A stretch of DNA of 64,000 nt from Streptosporangium pseudovulgare (GCF_014648055.1 NZ_BMQJ01000001.1:496001-560000); one strand, 5' to 3'. Counted from the first letter of the stretch, positions 51,338 through 59,939 are shown. The notes: a model not told the origin generated them from the letters alone. A program made the numbers and translations.

Positions 51338-52062
51338 ACGCCCTGGACACGGCGCTGTGGGTGGTGGCCCCCTATGTGGCGCTGACCGTGTTCGCGCTCG
51401 GTCACGTGTGGCGCTACCGCTACGACAGGTTCGGCTGGACCACGCGCTCGTCGCAGATGTACGAGTCCCGGCTGCTGCGGGCCGGCAGCCCGCTGTTCCA
51501 CTTCGGCCTGCTCCTGGTGATCCTCGGCCACGTCGGCGGGCTGGTGGTCCCCAAGGGCTGGACCGAGGCCGCCGGGGTGAGCGAGACGGCCTACCACGTC
51601 ACGGCCGTCGTGCTCGGCACGCTGGCGGGCGTGGCGACCGTGGGCGGCCTGGCGATCCTGGTCTACCGGCGCCGTACCGTCGGCCCGGTGTTCACCGCCA
51701 CGACCCGCAACGACAAGCTCATGTACGCGGTCCTCGCCCTGACCCTCGCGCTCGGCCTGGCCGCGACGGTCGTGGCCAACGTCCTCGGCGGCGGCTACGA
51801 CTACCGCACGACGATCTCCCCGTGGTTCCGGTCGATCTTCTTCTTCCGTCCCGAGGGGGAGCTGATGGCGGGCGCCCCGCCGCTGTTCCGGCTGCACGCG
51901 CTCAGCGCGCTGGTGCTGTTCGCGATCTGGCCGTTCACCCGGCTGGTCCACGCGCTCACCGCGCCGGTCGGCTATCTCACCCGCCCCTACATCGTCTACC
52001 GCAGCCGGGACGACCGGCGCGGCCTGGCGGAGCCCCGGCGCGGGTGGGAACCGACCCGCTGA
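51334..52062 (+). CDS. narI: Respiratory nitrate reductase, gamma (cytochrome b) subunit
   Basis: The 242-residue membrane protein has five hydrophobic segments and the heme-ligand histidines in the first and last segments (FALGHVWRYRYD, LFHFGLLLVILGHVGG, FRLHALSALV). It takes electrons from menaquinol to NarH. The GTG start at 51334 overlaps the narJ stop. The stop lies in a 12-bp tandem repeat. Confidence 0.94.
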   Translation: MNALDTALWVVAPYVALTVFALGHVWRYRYDRFGWTTRSSQMYESRLLRAGSPLFHFGLLLVILGHVGGLVVPKGWTEAAGVSETAYHVTAVVLGTLAGVATVGGLAILVYRRRTVGPVFTATTRNDKLMYAVLALTLALGLAATVVANVLGGGYDYRTTISPWFRSIFFFRPEGELMAGAPPLFRLHALSALVLFAIWPFTRLVHALTAPVGYLTRPYIVYRSRDDRRGLAEPRRGWEPTR

Positions 52063-52083
52063 CGGACCCGCTGACGGACCCGC
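52054..52083. repeat. 12-bp tandem repeat containing the narI stop
   Basis: ACCCGCTGACGG is repeated at 52054 and 52066 and begins again at 52078. The TGA of narI is in the first copy. Confidence 0.75.
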
Positions 52084-52133
52084 GGGCCGCACGGCGGGCG
52101 GGCGTCCGCCGTACGGCCCGCCGCGCCGCCACC

Positions 52134-52208
52134 CGTCGCGCCGCCCCTCGTCGCCCCGCCTCTCGCCGTCTTGCTTCTCGCCGCGCCGCCTCTCGTCGCG
52201 CCGTCGAC
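52134..52208. repeat. 15-bp tandem repeat, five units
   Basis: Units of the CGTCGCGCCGCCTCT type begin at 52134, 52149, 52164, 52179 and 52194 with several changes each. They fill the spacer between narI and the promoter of the second narJ. Confidence 0.65.
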
Positions 52209-52244
52209 CGTGCCACCGGATATTTCCTGCTTTATGTGAACTTA

Positions 52245-52279
52245 AGGACTTTGGTCCCAGGCAGCCCGACCAAAGACTC
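52245..52279. promoter_or_regulatory. Pair of OsdR/DevR-like boxes before the second narJ
   Basis: AGGACTTTGGTCCC (52245-52258) matches GGGACTWWAGTCCC at 12 of 14 positions. CCGACCAAAGACTC (52266-52279) is weaker, 9 of 14. The 21-base distance is two helical turns, as in known tandem DevR sites. They lie 76 bases or more upstream of the leader ORF. Confidence 0.6.
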
Positions 52280-52355
52280 TGCCGCGCCGACCGGCCGTCC
52301 GGGAAAGCTGATCCCCGCATGTACGACGCCACAGGGTCCGGAAGGGATTCCCACG

Positions 52356-52460
52356 ATGATGACCGCCCGACAGGTCGCCCGGGAGAGAACCGGACGAGGA
52401 CCGTCGGCCGCGCCGGCACCGGCGCCGGCACGAGCCGCGACGGGCGCCGCGTCGTCATGA
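52356..52460 (+). CDS. 34-residue leader ORF coupled to the second narJ
   Basis: An ATGATG start with GGAAGGG about 9 bases upstream opens a 34-residue frame (MMTARQVARERTGRG, then an Ala/Pro-rich stretch). It ends in ATGA overlapping the start at 52457. It may couple translation or act as a leader peptide. No homology is known to me. Confidence 0.4.
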   Translation: MMTARQVARERTGRGPSAAPAPAPARAATGAASS

Positions 52461-53074
52461 GCGTTCTCGACGGCGGGGTGCGCACCGCCCACATGGTCGC
52501 CTCGGTACTGCTCGGACGGCCCGACGAGGGAATGCGGGAGGCGTGGCCGCTCCTGGCGAGGTCGGTCGCCACGCTCCCCTTCGGCGAGGTCCGCAACCGG
52601 CTGACCGCCTTCCTCGTCCACGTGGCGGCCACGTCCCAGACCGCCCTGGAGGCGCATCACGCCGCGGTGCTCGGCCCGGGGCGCAGCCGCCGGTTCCGCC
52701 TGGCCTCCCATTCCCCCGGCGACGCGGCCGGACGCCAGGAGGCTCTGCACCGGTTCGAGGACGCTTTCCGCACCGCGGGATTCGGCCTGTCCGGCGAGGA
52801 GCCGGCCGACCACCTGGCGGCGGTGTGCGAGCTGTCGGCCCGCGGCGCCGTGGAGCCGGCCGTGCAGCTGCTGCGCGAGCACCGCGCGGGCCTGGCGGAA
52901 CTGCGCGGGGAACTGGAGGAGGAGGGGTCGCCGTACGCCCACATCGTGGCCGCGGTGCAGGCGACCATTCCCCCGGCCGGCCCGCGCGCGACGCCCGGTG
53001 CCCTGCGTCGCGCGGAGCCGGTTCACCGCCTGGTGACGCCGTACGGTGAACCGGCCCGGTTCACCACCCGGTGA
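52457..53074 (+). CDS. NarJ-like chaperone paralogue
   Basis: The 205-residue protein is clearly related to the NarJ at 50711: ASVLLGRPDE, TLPFGEVR, LSGEEPADHLAAVCELSARG and EEGSPYAHIVAAVQATIPP align closely. The central segment that is CCPYLTYYTYGDTR in NarJ is replaced by a polar stretch with no cysteines (RRFRLASHSPGDAAGR), so client contact may be lost or changed. It has its own leader and its own OsdR/DevR-like boxes, so it is controlled separately. It could be a diverging duplicate or an assembly factor for another oxidoreductase. Confidence 0.8.
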   Translation: MSVLDGGVRTAHMVASVLLGRPDEGMREAWPLLARSVATLPFGEVRNRLTAFLVHVAATSQTALEAHHAAVLGPGRSRRFRLASHSPGDAAGRQEALHRFEDAFRTAGFGLSGEEPADHLAAVCELSARGAVEPAVQLLREHRAGLAELRGELEEEGSPYAHIVAAVQATIPPAGPRATPGALRRAEPVHRLVTPYGEPARFTTR

Positions 53075-53108
53075 CGCCGGGAAGCCGGTCGAGGGGGACG
53101 GGTACGGG

Positions 53109-53270
53109 TCAGGCGGGCGCGAGGCGCTCGGCGGCCATGTCGCGCAGCCGGTCGGCGAACGCGAGCGCCTGCTCGGGCGTCATGCGCGGCTCGGGACCGA
53201 CGTAGAAGACCACGATGTCGCCGTTGGGGGACGTCGTGGCCGCGAACGGGAGCGAAGGTGAGATGACCAT
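53109..53270 (-). CDS. Small protein of unknown function
   Basis: The 53-residue protein begins MVISPSLPFAATTSPNGD and has a helical C-terminus (TPEQALAFADRLRDMAAERL). The ribosome site is weak. The composition is that of real coding sequence, but no family is recognised. It converges with the NarJ-like gene. Confidence 0.5.
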   Translation of the reverse strand: MVISPSLPFAATTSPNGDIVVFYVGPEPRMTPEQALAFADRLRDMAAERLAPA

Positions 53271-53341
53271 GATGCGATCATTCTTGCCTGCCCCACCGAC
53301 ATTTCGCAGTTCGTTTAACCCGCCGCGACCGCTTCCGCTCG

Positions 53342-55882
53342 TCAGGACACCGTGCAGGGCGTGCCGTTCAGGGTGAACGCGGCCGGGGCCGGGTTGCCGG
53401 CGCCGTAGGAGCCGTTGAACCCGATGCCGGTCGAGGCGCCGGGGGCGAGGGAGGCGTTCCACGACAGGCTCGTCGCGGTGACGGCGGCTCCCGACTGCGA
53501 CCAGGTCGCCGACCAGCCCTGGGTGACGCGCTGGTCGCCGGGGAAGGTGAACCGCAGCGTCCAGCCGTTGATCGCGGAGGTTCCGGTGTTGGCGACGGTG
53601 ACGGTGGCCCCGAAGCCCCCGCCGCCCCAGTCGCCGGCGGCGTAGGTGACCCGGCAGCCGCTTCCGCCGTTCCCGCCGCTCGTGGTGACGTTCACCGTGC
53701 CGGACCGGGGCGAGCGGTTGCCCGCCGCGTCGCGCGCGTAGACCGCGAACGTGTACGCGGTGCCCGCGGACAGGCCGGTGACCGTCGCCGAGGGGGTCGC
53801 CGGTGTCGCCACCGTGGTCTCGGTCGTGCCCTGCACCCGTACGACGTCATAGGCCGTCACGCCGACGTCATCGCTCGACGCCGCCCAGGACAGTGTGACC
53901 TGGGAGGACGTCACCCCCGACGCGGCCGGCGCGCCGGGCGCGGACGGCGGGGCGGTGTCGGCGGGCGAGTCCCGGTAGGTCAGCCCGTGGCCGTAGGGGA
54001 AGAGCGGTGTCTTGCCGTCCCCGTCGTTGATCGGCTGCTGGCTCACGTCGCCCATCCAGGTCATCGGCAGCTTCCCGGTGGGCTTGACCGCTCCGAACAG
54101 GACGTCGGCGACGCCCCGCCCCTCGGTGCCCGGCAGCCACGAGGCCACCAGGGCGTCCCAGCCGGGCAGCTGGGCGGCGATGTCCAGCGGGCGGCCCGAG
54201 ACCAGCACCACGACCAGCGGCACCCCGGCCTGGCGCAGCGTGTCGAGGGTGCGCAGGTCCGTGGCGTCCAGGCCCATGGATCCGGTGCGGTCGCCCTGGC
54301 CCTCGGCGTACGGGGTCTCGCCCACCACGGCGATCGCGGCCCGGTAGGAGCCGTCGACGCCGCTGCCGTCGCGGCTGTAGGTCACCGTCGCCGCCGAGCC
54401 GACGGTGTCGCGGATGCCCTGCAGGATGGTGGTGCCGGGGGTGATGTTCCCCGGGGAGCCCTGCCAGGAGACGGTCCAGCCGCCGCTCTGAATGCCGATG
54501 TCGTCGGCGCTCCTCCCCGCGACGAAGATCTTTCCGCCGGAGGCGGCCAGCGGCAGGACGTTCCCGCTGTTCTTCAGCAGCACCTGCGACTTCGCCACCG
54601 CCTGGCGGGCCAGGGCGCGGTGCGCCGCGCCGCCCACGGTGGAGGTGTAGGACCGGTCGGTCAGCGGCTTCTCGAAGAGGCCCAGCTCGAACTTCTTCGT
54701 GAGGACGCGCCGGACGGCATCGTCCACCCGTGAGGTCGCCACCCGCCCGGCCTGCACCTCGGCCCGCAGCAGGGTGATGAACTGCTTCCACGCCTGGGGC
54801 TCCATCACCATGTCGACGCCGGCGTTGACCGCGGTGCGCACGTCGGTGGCCGACAGCCCCTGGGCGCCGTCGATCTGGTCCACGCCGTTCCAGTCGGAGA
54901 CGACGATCCCGGTGAAGCCCAGCTCGCCCTTGAGCACGGAGGTGATCAGGTACCGGTCGCCGTGCGTCTTCACGCCGTTCCAGCTGCTGAACGAGACCAT
55001 CACCGAGCCCACCCCGCGTTCCACCGCGGCCTTGAACGGCGGCAGATGGATCGCCCGCAGCTCGGCCTCGGTCAGCCGGGTGTCACCCTGGTCGTCCCCG
55101 CCGATCGTGCCGCCGTCGCCGACGTAGTGCTTGGCGGTGGCCATCACCGAGGCCGGGCCGCCCAGCTCCGGCCCCTGCAGGCCGGTGACGATCGTCGTCA
55201 TCGACGAGGGGAGCTCGGGCAGCTCGCCGAACGACTCGTAGGTGCGTCCCCACCGGTCGTCGCGTGCCACGCACACGCAGGGGGCGAAGTTCCAGTCGAC
55301 GCCCGTGCCGGAAACCTCCTCTGCGACCGCCCGGCCGATCTGCCGCACCAGCTCGGGGTCCCGGGTGGCGCCGAGCCCGATGTTGTGGGGGAAGATCGTG
55401 GCGCCGACCACGTTGTTGTGGCCGTGCACCGCGTCCACGCCGTAGACGAGGGGGACGCCCAGCGGCGTGGCGAGAGCGGCCCGCTGGAAGCCGTCGTACA
55501 TGTCGGCCCAGGAGGCGGCGTTGTTCGGGGAGGGCGCCGAGCCGCCGCCGGACAGCAGGGAGCCCAGCCGGTAGGCGGTGATGTCGGCGGCCGTGACGGA
55601 GCCGCGTTCCGCCTGGGTCATCTGGCCGATCTTCTCGTCCAGTGTCATCCGCGAGAGCAGGTCGGCGACCCGGGTCGCCACCGGCAGGGACGGGTCGCGG
55701 TAGGGCTCCCCCGCCGCGGCCCGGAGCGCGGCACCCGTTCCCGTCCCGGAGCCCGAACCGGACGCGGCTCCGGCCGCGGCCGTGGTGGTCGCCGCGGGGA
55801 TCGACATCCCTGCGGCCAGCAGCGCGGCGGCGAGCACGGCGCGGAGCCGGGCCCGACGGCCGGACGGGAGGGAGATGCGCAC
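53342..55882 (-). CDS. Secreted GH3 beta-glycosidase with FN3 and CBM2 modules
   Basis: The 846-residue protein has a signal peptide (1-38), a GH3 catalytic region (about 60-640, nucleophile D330 in VVSDWNGVDQI, substrate segment AKHYVGDGG), a fibronectin type III domain (about 650-740) and a C-terminal CBM2-like module (about 755-846, GCRVTY to GTPCTVS). It hydrolyses beta-linked gluco-oligosaccharides outside the cell. It follows the GH12 gene on the same strand after about 100 bases, and the two probably act on cellulose or related beta-glucans. Confidence 0.9.
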   Translation of the reverse strand: MRISLPSGRRARLRAVLAAALLAAGMSIPAATTTAAAGAASGSGSGTGTGAALRAAAGEPYRDPSLPVATRVADLLSRMTLDEKIGQMTQAERGSVTAADITAYRLGSLLSGGGSAPSPNNAASWADMYDGFQRAALATPLGVPLVYGVDAVHGHNNVVGATIFPHNIGLGATRDPELVRQIGRAVAEEVSGTGVDWNFAPCVCVARDDRWGRTYESFGELPELPSSMTTIVTGLQGPELGGPASVMATAKHYVGDGGTIGGDDQGDTRLTEAELRAIHLPPFKAAVERGVGSVMVSFSSWNGVKTHGDRYLITSVLKGELGFTGIVVSDWNGVDQIDGAQGLSATDVRTAVNAGVDMVMEPQAWKQFITLLRAEVQAGRVATSRVDDAVRRVLTKKFELGLFEKPLTDRSYTSTVGGAAHRALARQAVAKSQVLLKNSGNVLPLAASGGKIFVAGRSADDIGIQSGGWTVSWQGSPGNITPGTTILQGIRDTVGSAATVTYSRDGSGVDGSYRAAIAVVGETPYAEGQGDRTGSMGLDATDLRTLDTLRQAGVPLVVVLVSGRPLDIAAQLPGWDALVASWLPGTEGRGVADVLFGAVKPTGKLPMTWMGDVSQQPINDGDGKTPLFPYGHGLTYRDSPADTAPPSAPGAPAASGVTSSQVTLSWAASSDDVGVTAYDVVRVQGTTETTVATPATPSATVTGLSAGTAYTFAVYARDAAGNRSPRSGTVNVTTSGGNGGSGCRVTYAAGDWGGGGFGATVTVANTGTSAINGWTLRFTFPGDQRVTQGWSATWSQSGAAVTATSLSWNASLAPGASTGIGFNGSYGAGNPAPAAFTLNGTPCTVS

Positions 55883-55985
55883 TTCGGTCCCTTCGATGGG
55901 TCGTCGGCGGGGTGGGCGGCGTGCCGGTCGGCGGAACGGCCCGGGGGGGGTACGGCGAGCGCGCGTGCCGCACCCCCGGGCCGGG

Positions 55986-57110
55986 TCAGGACGCGGCGCA
56001 GGTGTAGCCGGAGGGCACCTGGACGCCGCCGCCGGGACGGGTGACCTGGAAGCCGAAGCTCGCCTTGGCGCCGGGCGCGAGGGAGCCGTTGTGGCTCGCG
56101 TTGCGAGCGGTGACGGTCTGCCCGCTGGTGGTCACGGTGGCGTTCCAGGAGCCGGAGAGCGTGTGCCCGGCCGGGAGGGTGAAGGTGACGGTCCAGCCGC
56201 TGGTCGGAGCGGAGCCGGTGTTGGTGACGGTGACCGGATCGACGACGTAGCCGTTGTACCACTGGGCCGGGGCGGTCCCGGCGGCCGAGCAGCCGCCCCC
56301 GCCGTTCCCGGGGTCGCCGCCGTCGCTCCCGCCGACGCTGTAGGAGAAGTTGTTCACCGCCAGGCCGGTCTGGCCCACCCACGGCTCGAAGCCCACCTGG
56401 ACGCTGGTGAGGTACCACGACCGCTGGGCGTAGCCGCGGTTGATCGCGTCGTCGGCGAAGGTGCGCACGGCGAAGCCGATCGAGTTCGTCGCCGAGGTGC
56501 GGACGTAGGAGATCACGTTCCAGCCGATGTTGCCGTACCAGACCTCCCAGGTGGCCCCGGCGAGGCTGACCGTGCCCACCCGCGAGCCGACCGGCTGGAT
56601 CGGCCCCGCGCGGTTGAGCCACACCATGATCTCGGCGCCGGTGTTCTGGCCGTCGGTCCGCGGGGTCGGATCGAACCAGATGTCGTAGGCGGCGTCGTAC
56701 ACCCCGCTGCCGGGGTAGGTCATGCTGACGCTGGTCTGGACGCCGTTGAACCGGCTGTCGCTGGCCCGCATCGGCAGGCCGCTGCCGGAGGTGCAGTTGG
56801 CGTAGTGGCAGCCGGCGTAGATCGACGGGTACGAGCCCGGCGCGCCGTTCGTCGGTTTGTTGTGGCTCGCCTGGGTGACGGTGAAGCCGGTACTCGTGAC
56901 GTTGATGCACTGGGTCGTGTCGTCGCCCCAGTTGTTGTTCTGGACGATGTACCTGCCGTTCTGGATGGTGGTCGAGCCGTACTTCTCGCAGATGGTCGTG
57001 TCGGCGCGTGCCGGGGCGGTGACCGCTCCCGCCGCGAGGACCAGGCCGAGCGCGGCGAGGATCACCGCGACGGCCCGGCTCATGCCGCGTCGTTCTCTCG
57101 TGTCCGTCAT
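55986..57110 (-). CDS. Secreted GH12 endoglucanase with CBM2 module
   Basis: The 374-residue protein has a signal peptide (about 1-36), a GH12 beta-jelly-roll domain (to about 255) with nucleophile E160 (GAEIMVWLN) and acid/base E242 (VGFEPW), a Gly-rich linker and a CBM2 module ending CAAS. The glutamate spacing of 82 residues fits the family. It cuts internal beta-1,4-glucan bonds. The ATG at 57110 has CGGAG 9 bases upstream; the Met at 57083 is an alternative. Confidence 0.92.
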   Translation of the reverse strand: MTDTRERRGMSRAVAVILAALGLVLAAGAVTAPARADTTICEKYGSTTIQNGRYIVQNNNWGDDTTQCINVTSTGFTVTQASHNKPTNGAPGSYPSIYAGCHYANCTSGSGLPMRASDSRFNGVQTSVSMTYPGSGVYDAAYDIWFDPTPRTDGQNTGAEIMVWLNRAGPIQPVGSRVGTVSLAGATWEVWYGNIGWNVISYVRTSATNSIGFAVRTFADDAINRGYAQRSWYLTSVQVGFEPWVGQTGLAVNNFSYSVGGSDGGDPGNGGGGCSAAGTAPAQWYNGYVVDPVTVTNTGSAPTSGWTVTFTLPAGHTLSGSWNATVTTSGQTVTARNASHNGSLAPGAKASFGFQVTRPGGGVQVPSGYTCAAS

Positions 57111-57328
57111 GGTGCGCTGCTCCGGGGGTCGCGAACGTCTGTGGGGTCCCTCCTGCACGACGCACCATAAAGTCCGGTCTCTTCGCTGCAAACGGTCGCC
57201 CGGTCGTACCGCGCCGCGTCCGGCCGGTCACCAGGTGCGATCCTCACCGGCGGGTCGCGGGTCCCGTGAAAATTTCAGCCTCCACCCGGCCGAAAGCCGC
57301 CGGAAGCCCGCCGGAGGCCCGGGGCCGC

Positions 57329-57410
57329 CGCCCCGGGGCTCAGTGCTCCGGGCTCACCGCCCCGGGGCTCAGCGCTCCAGACTCACCGCCCCGGGGCTCA
57401 GCGCTCCGGG
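57329..57410. repeat. 29-bp tandem repeat, three units, containing the NUDIX stop
   Basis: Units at 57329-57357, 57358-57386 and 57387-57410 (last one partial) follow the CGCCCCGGGGCTCAGCGCTC pattern. The TCA at 57398-57400 is the reverse-strand stop codon of the NUDIX gene, so copies of the gene end are repeated downstream of it. Confidence 0.8.
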
Positions 57411-58213
57411 CCGTCCCAGCCGTGGAGCGCGAAGCCCCGCCCCTCCGCGATCGCCCGCAGGGCCGCCGCGGGGTAGTCGACCATGTCCGCGGGCAGCCCG
57501 TCCATCGGATACCAGGCCAGGCCGTCGCACTTGCCGGGTTCGGCGTTGTACGGCTCGCCGGTCCAGCGCTCGGCCCGGAAGAACAGCCCGACCCGGTCGG
57601 GGGCGCGGTGCATGACATGGACGAAGGTCAGGTCGGCCGGGTCGACGGTGACGCCGACCTCCTCCGCCGCCTCGCGGGCCGCGGCCCGGAGCACCGGCTC
57701 CCCGGCCTCCAGGTGCCCGCTGGGCAGGTGCCACAGGCCGTCGCCGTACCCGGTGTTCGCCCGCCGCCCGAGCAGCAGCGCGCCGTCGCGGACGAACATC
57801 ACGTGCACGTCGACGATCGCGGTGAACCGGGTCGGGCGCACCCGGTGCGGCGCGGTCGCGACGCGCCGGTCGAGGGCCTGCGCCCACTTGACGGCGACGG
57901 CGGCGACCTGGATCAGCTCGCCGCGCAGCAGGTCGGGGTCGTCCTCGGCGAACGCCTCCAGGACCTCCTCGCGCAGGATGTGCCGCCAGGTGACCCCGCC
58001 GGCGCGCTTGGCCTCGTCGAGGTCGCGCTTGGCGCGGTCGGCGGCGGCCGTGCCCTCGGGACCGGTGCCGTCGGGATGCTCCTGCACCCCCCACATGGCG
58101 TCCTGCGCGGCCCGCTCGGCGGCGACGTCGGCGAGCACCCTCCTCAGGGATCCCGGCACGCCGGAGTCTCCGTCGGCCCTCACGCCCCACACCCTCTCCT
58201 CGCGCGTGCCCAC
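57398..58213 (-). CDS. NUDIX hydrolase fused to a nucleotide-pyrophosphohydrolase-like N-terminal domain
   Basis: The 271-residue protein has an N-terminal helical domain (about 20-115, VLADVAAERAAQDAMWGVQ, HILREEVLEAFAEDD, LIQVAAVAVKWAQAL) resembling the dATP/dGTP pyrophosphohydrolase-type domain. A NUDIX domain follows (GHLEAGEPVLRAAAREAAEE with the EExG ending VGV). NUDIX enzymes cut nucleoside diphosphates linked to another group, including ADP-ribose. GTG at 58213 is used; a second GTG 30 bases further in is possible. Confidence 0.83.
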   Translation of the reverse strand: MGTREERVWGVRADGDSGVPGSLRRVLADVAAERAAQDAMWGVQEHPDGTGPEGTAAADRAKRDLDEAKRAGGVTWRHILREEVLEAFAEDDPDLLRGELIQVAAVAVKWAQALDRRVATAPHRVRPTRFTAIVDVHVMFVRDGALLLGRRANTGYGDGLWHLPSGHLEAGEPVLRAAAREAAEEVGVTVDPADLTFVHVMHRAPDRVGLFFRAERWTGEPYNAEPGKCDGLAWYPMDGLPADMVDYPAAALRAIAEGRGFALHGWDGPER

Positions 58214-58263
58214 CGCCCGGCCCCCGGCACGCCCGCCGTACGGTCGCGCCGGCGGAGCGGCGT

Positions 58264-58313
58264 TCGGCGGTGACGCCTCCGCGGACGGTCCGCCGCGGAG
58301 GCGTCACCGCCGA
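58264..58313. terminator. Very strong hairpin after the cyclophilin gene
   Basis: Perfect 21-base arms (58264-58284 and 58293-58313) enclose an 8-base loop. The hairpin begins 4 bases beyond the stop of the leftward cyclophilin gene and lies before the NUDIX gene on the same strand. Confidence 0.8.
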
Positions 58314-58316
58314 CGA

Positions 58317-59069
58317 CTAGTGACCGATCCGGGCGTCGCCGATGTCGACCGGGAGGGCGGGCCTGCCGTCCACCGGCGGTGTCGGGCCTCCCTCGACGGG
58401 CTGGATGCCACCGGCCGCGATGCGGTCCAGGGCGGCGAGACCGGCGGCGTCGACCGTCCCGAAGACCGTGTAGTTGGCCGCCAGCCCGGAGTCGCCGTAG
58501 ACCAGGAAGAACTGGCTGCCGTTGGTGTCCGGCCCGGCGTTGGCCATGGCCAGCACTCCGCGCGCGTACGTCCTGCGCTGCCCGGTGGAGTCGCCCGGCC
58601 ACGGCGGCAGATCGGTGGGCAGTTCGTCCTTGTACCGGTAGCCCGGTCCGCCCTCGCCGGTGAAGCCGGGGTCACCGCACTGCAGCACCTTCAACCGGTC
58701 ATAGGCGGTCAGCCGGTGGCACGAGGTGGCGTCGTAGAACCTGTGCCGGATCAGGTGCACGAAGCTCTGCACCGTACAGGGAGCCTTGGCCGGGTCGAGG
58801 GTGAGCCCGATGTCGCCGTGGTTGGTCTTGAGGACCGCGGAGACGGGGCGGGTGGGGGTGCGACGCGGGTCCGGCGGCAGCGGCACCTTGCGCGCGGCCG
58901 GCTCGTCCGGGGTCGGGGTGTACTGGCACGGACCCTTCGTCGGCTTCGGCGGCCCGCCCCCGGACTCGGCCGCCGAAGCGGGCATCACTCCCGACGTGAC
59001 CAGCGAGCCCGCCGCCGCAATGACCATCGCGGCGCGTACCGCGCGTCGCGGCAACGCTCTGTCGAACAC
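58317..59069 (-). CDS. Secreted cyclophilin-type peptidyl-prolyl isomerase
   Basis: The 250-residue protein has a signal peptide (about 1-33, ending ASA) and a cyclophilin domain (about 78-240) with NHGDIGLTLDPAKAP, HRFYDATSCHR, GVLAMANAGPDTNGSQFF and YTVFGTV. It should speed proline isomerisation in exported proteins. The catalytic Arg lies in CHRL. GGGAGG lies 5 bases before the GTG start. A strong hairpin follows the gene. Confidence 0.9.
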   Translation of the reverse strand: MFDRALPRRAVRAAMVIAAAGSLVTSGVMPASAAESGGGPPKPTKGPCQYTPTPDEPAARKVPLPPDPRRTPTRPVSAVLKTNHGDIGLTLDPAKAPCTVQSFVHLIRHRFYDATSCHRLTAYDRLKVLQCGDPGFTGEGGPGYRYKDELPTDLPPWPGDSTGQRRTYARGVLAMANAGPDTNGSQFFLVYGDSGLAANYTVFGTVDAAGLAALDRIAAGGIQPVEGGPTPPVDGRPALPVDIGDARIGH

Positions 59070-59087
59070 GGTGACCTCCCGGGAGTT

Positions 59088-59117
59088 GATCGATGACCTC
59101 CTGAGGTCTAATCGATC
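59088..59117. promoter_or_regulatory. 30-base dyad in the cyclophilin/macro-domain divergent region
   Basis: Outer arms GATCGAT (59088) and ATCGATC (59111) and inner arms GACCTC (59095) and GAGGTC (59103) flank a CT centre, with only TA unpaired. It lies 19 bases upstream of the cyclophilin GTG and 130 bases from the macro-domain start. Its place suits an operator. Confidence 0.5.
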
Positions 59118-59247
59118 TGACCGAGGACGTCAAGGATTCGGCTCGGCGCACCGGCGGGATGTGAGGAGGGCGGCCGCCGTGGAAGATTACGGGCCTGGCC
59201 TCCTCCCCGCGGCCGAAGCCCGGGGTCTCCGCGCTCAAGGAGTTTCG

Positions 59248-59769
59248 ATGAGAATCACGCTGGTCACCGGGGACATCACCACCCAGAACGTCGACGCCGT
59301 CGTCAACGCCGCCAACTCCTCGCTCCTCGGGGGCGGCGGGGTCGACGGGGCGATCCACCGGCGCGGCGGCCCGGCGATCCTCGCCGAGTGCCGTGAGCTG
59401 CGCGCCTCCCGCTACATCCACGGGCTGCCGACCGGCATGGCGGTGGCCACCACCGCGGGCGAGCTGCCGGCCCGCTGGGTCATCCACACCGTCGGTCCCG
59501 TCTTCTCCGCCGGCGAGGACCGCTCGGAGCTGCTCGCCTCCTGCTACCGCGAGTCGCTGCGGGTCGCCGACGAGCTCGGCGCGGCCGGCGTCGCGTTCCC
59601 CGCGGTGTCGGCGGGGGTCTACGGCTGGCCGATGGACGACGCCGCCCGCATCGCGGTCGGCACCGTGAGCGTCACGGCCACTCGGGTGTCGGAAGTGCGG
59701 TTCGTCCTGTTCACCGCGGACGCCCACGCCGCCTTCGACCGGGCGCTCAGCCTGCTGGACCGGCCGTAG
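59248..59769 (+). CDS. Macro-domain ADP-ribosyl hydrolase (O-acetyl-ADP-ribose deacetylase type)
   Basis: The 173-residue single-domain protein starts TLVTGDITTQNVDAVVNAAN and has GGGGVDGAIHRRGGP, VIHTVGPVF and AFPAVSAGVYGWP, all macro-domain binding-loop motifs of the YmdB/MacroD type. It binds ADP-ribose and removes acetyl or protein- or nucleic-acid-linked ADP-ribose. AAGGAG lies 5 bases before the ATG. The NADAR gene follows on the same strand after a 33-bp tandem repeat. Confidence 0.92.
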   Translation: MRITLVTGDITTQNVDAVVNAANSSLLGGGGVDGAIHRRGGPAILAECRELRASRYIHGLPTGMAVATTAGELPARWVIHTVGPVFSAGEDRSELLASCYRESLRVADELGAAGVAFPAVSAGVYGWPMDDAARIAVGTVSVTATRVSEVRFVLFTADAHAAFDRALSLLDRP

Positions 59770-59818
59770 CCCCGCGCCCGACCGGCCGGACCCGCCGTGG
59801 TTCCGTGTCCGCCGGGCC

Positions 59819-59884
59819 GTACGGCGCGCCGGGGCGCTGAGGTGTCGGGGCGTACGGCGCGCCGGGGCGCTGAGGTGTCGGGGC
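59819..59884. repeat. Two perfect 33-bp tandem repeats
   Basis: Units 59819-59851 and 59852-59884 are identical and include GTACGGCGCG and GCGCTGAGG. They lie between the macro-domain and NADAR genes. Confidence 0.85.
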
Positions 59885-59939
59885 GTCGCGCCCGTCAATC
59901 CGGTGGCCCGGCCTCGGCCGTACGTGGCATGGTGAGCCG

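Noticed and set aside
52319-52456. Extended N-terminus for the NarJ-like paralogue (ATG at 52319)
   Set aside because: The extra 46 residues are polar, low-complexity and lack a ribosome site, while ATG at 52457 begins exactly at the NarJ-homologous MSxLD...RTxHMVASVLLG region.
55883-57397. Cellulose-repressor (CebR-type) operator before the GH12 and GH3 genes
   Set aside because: I looked for the TGGGAGCGCTCCCA palindrome in both upstream regions and did not find it.
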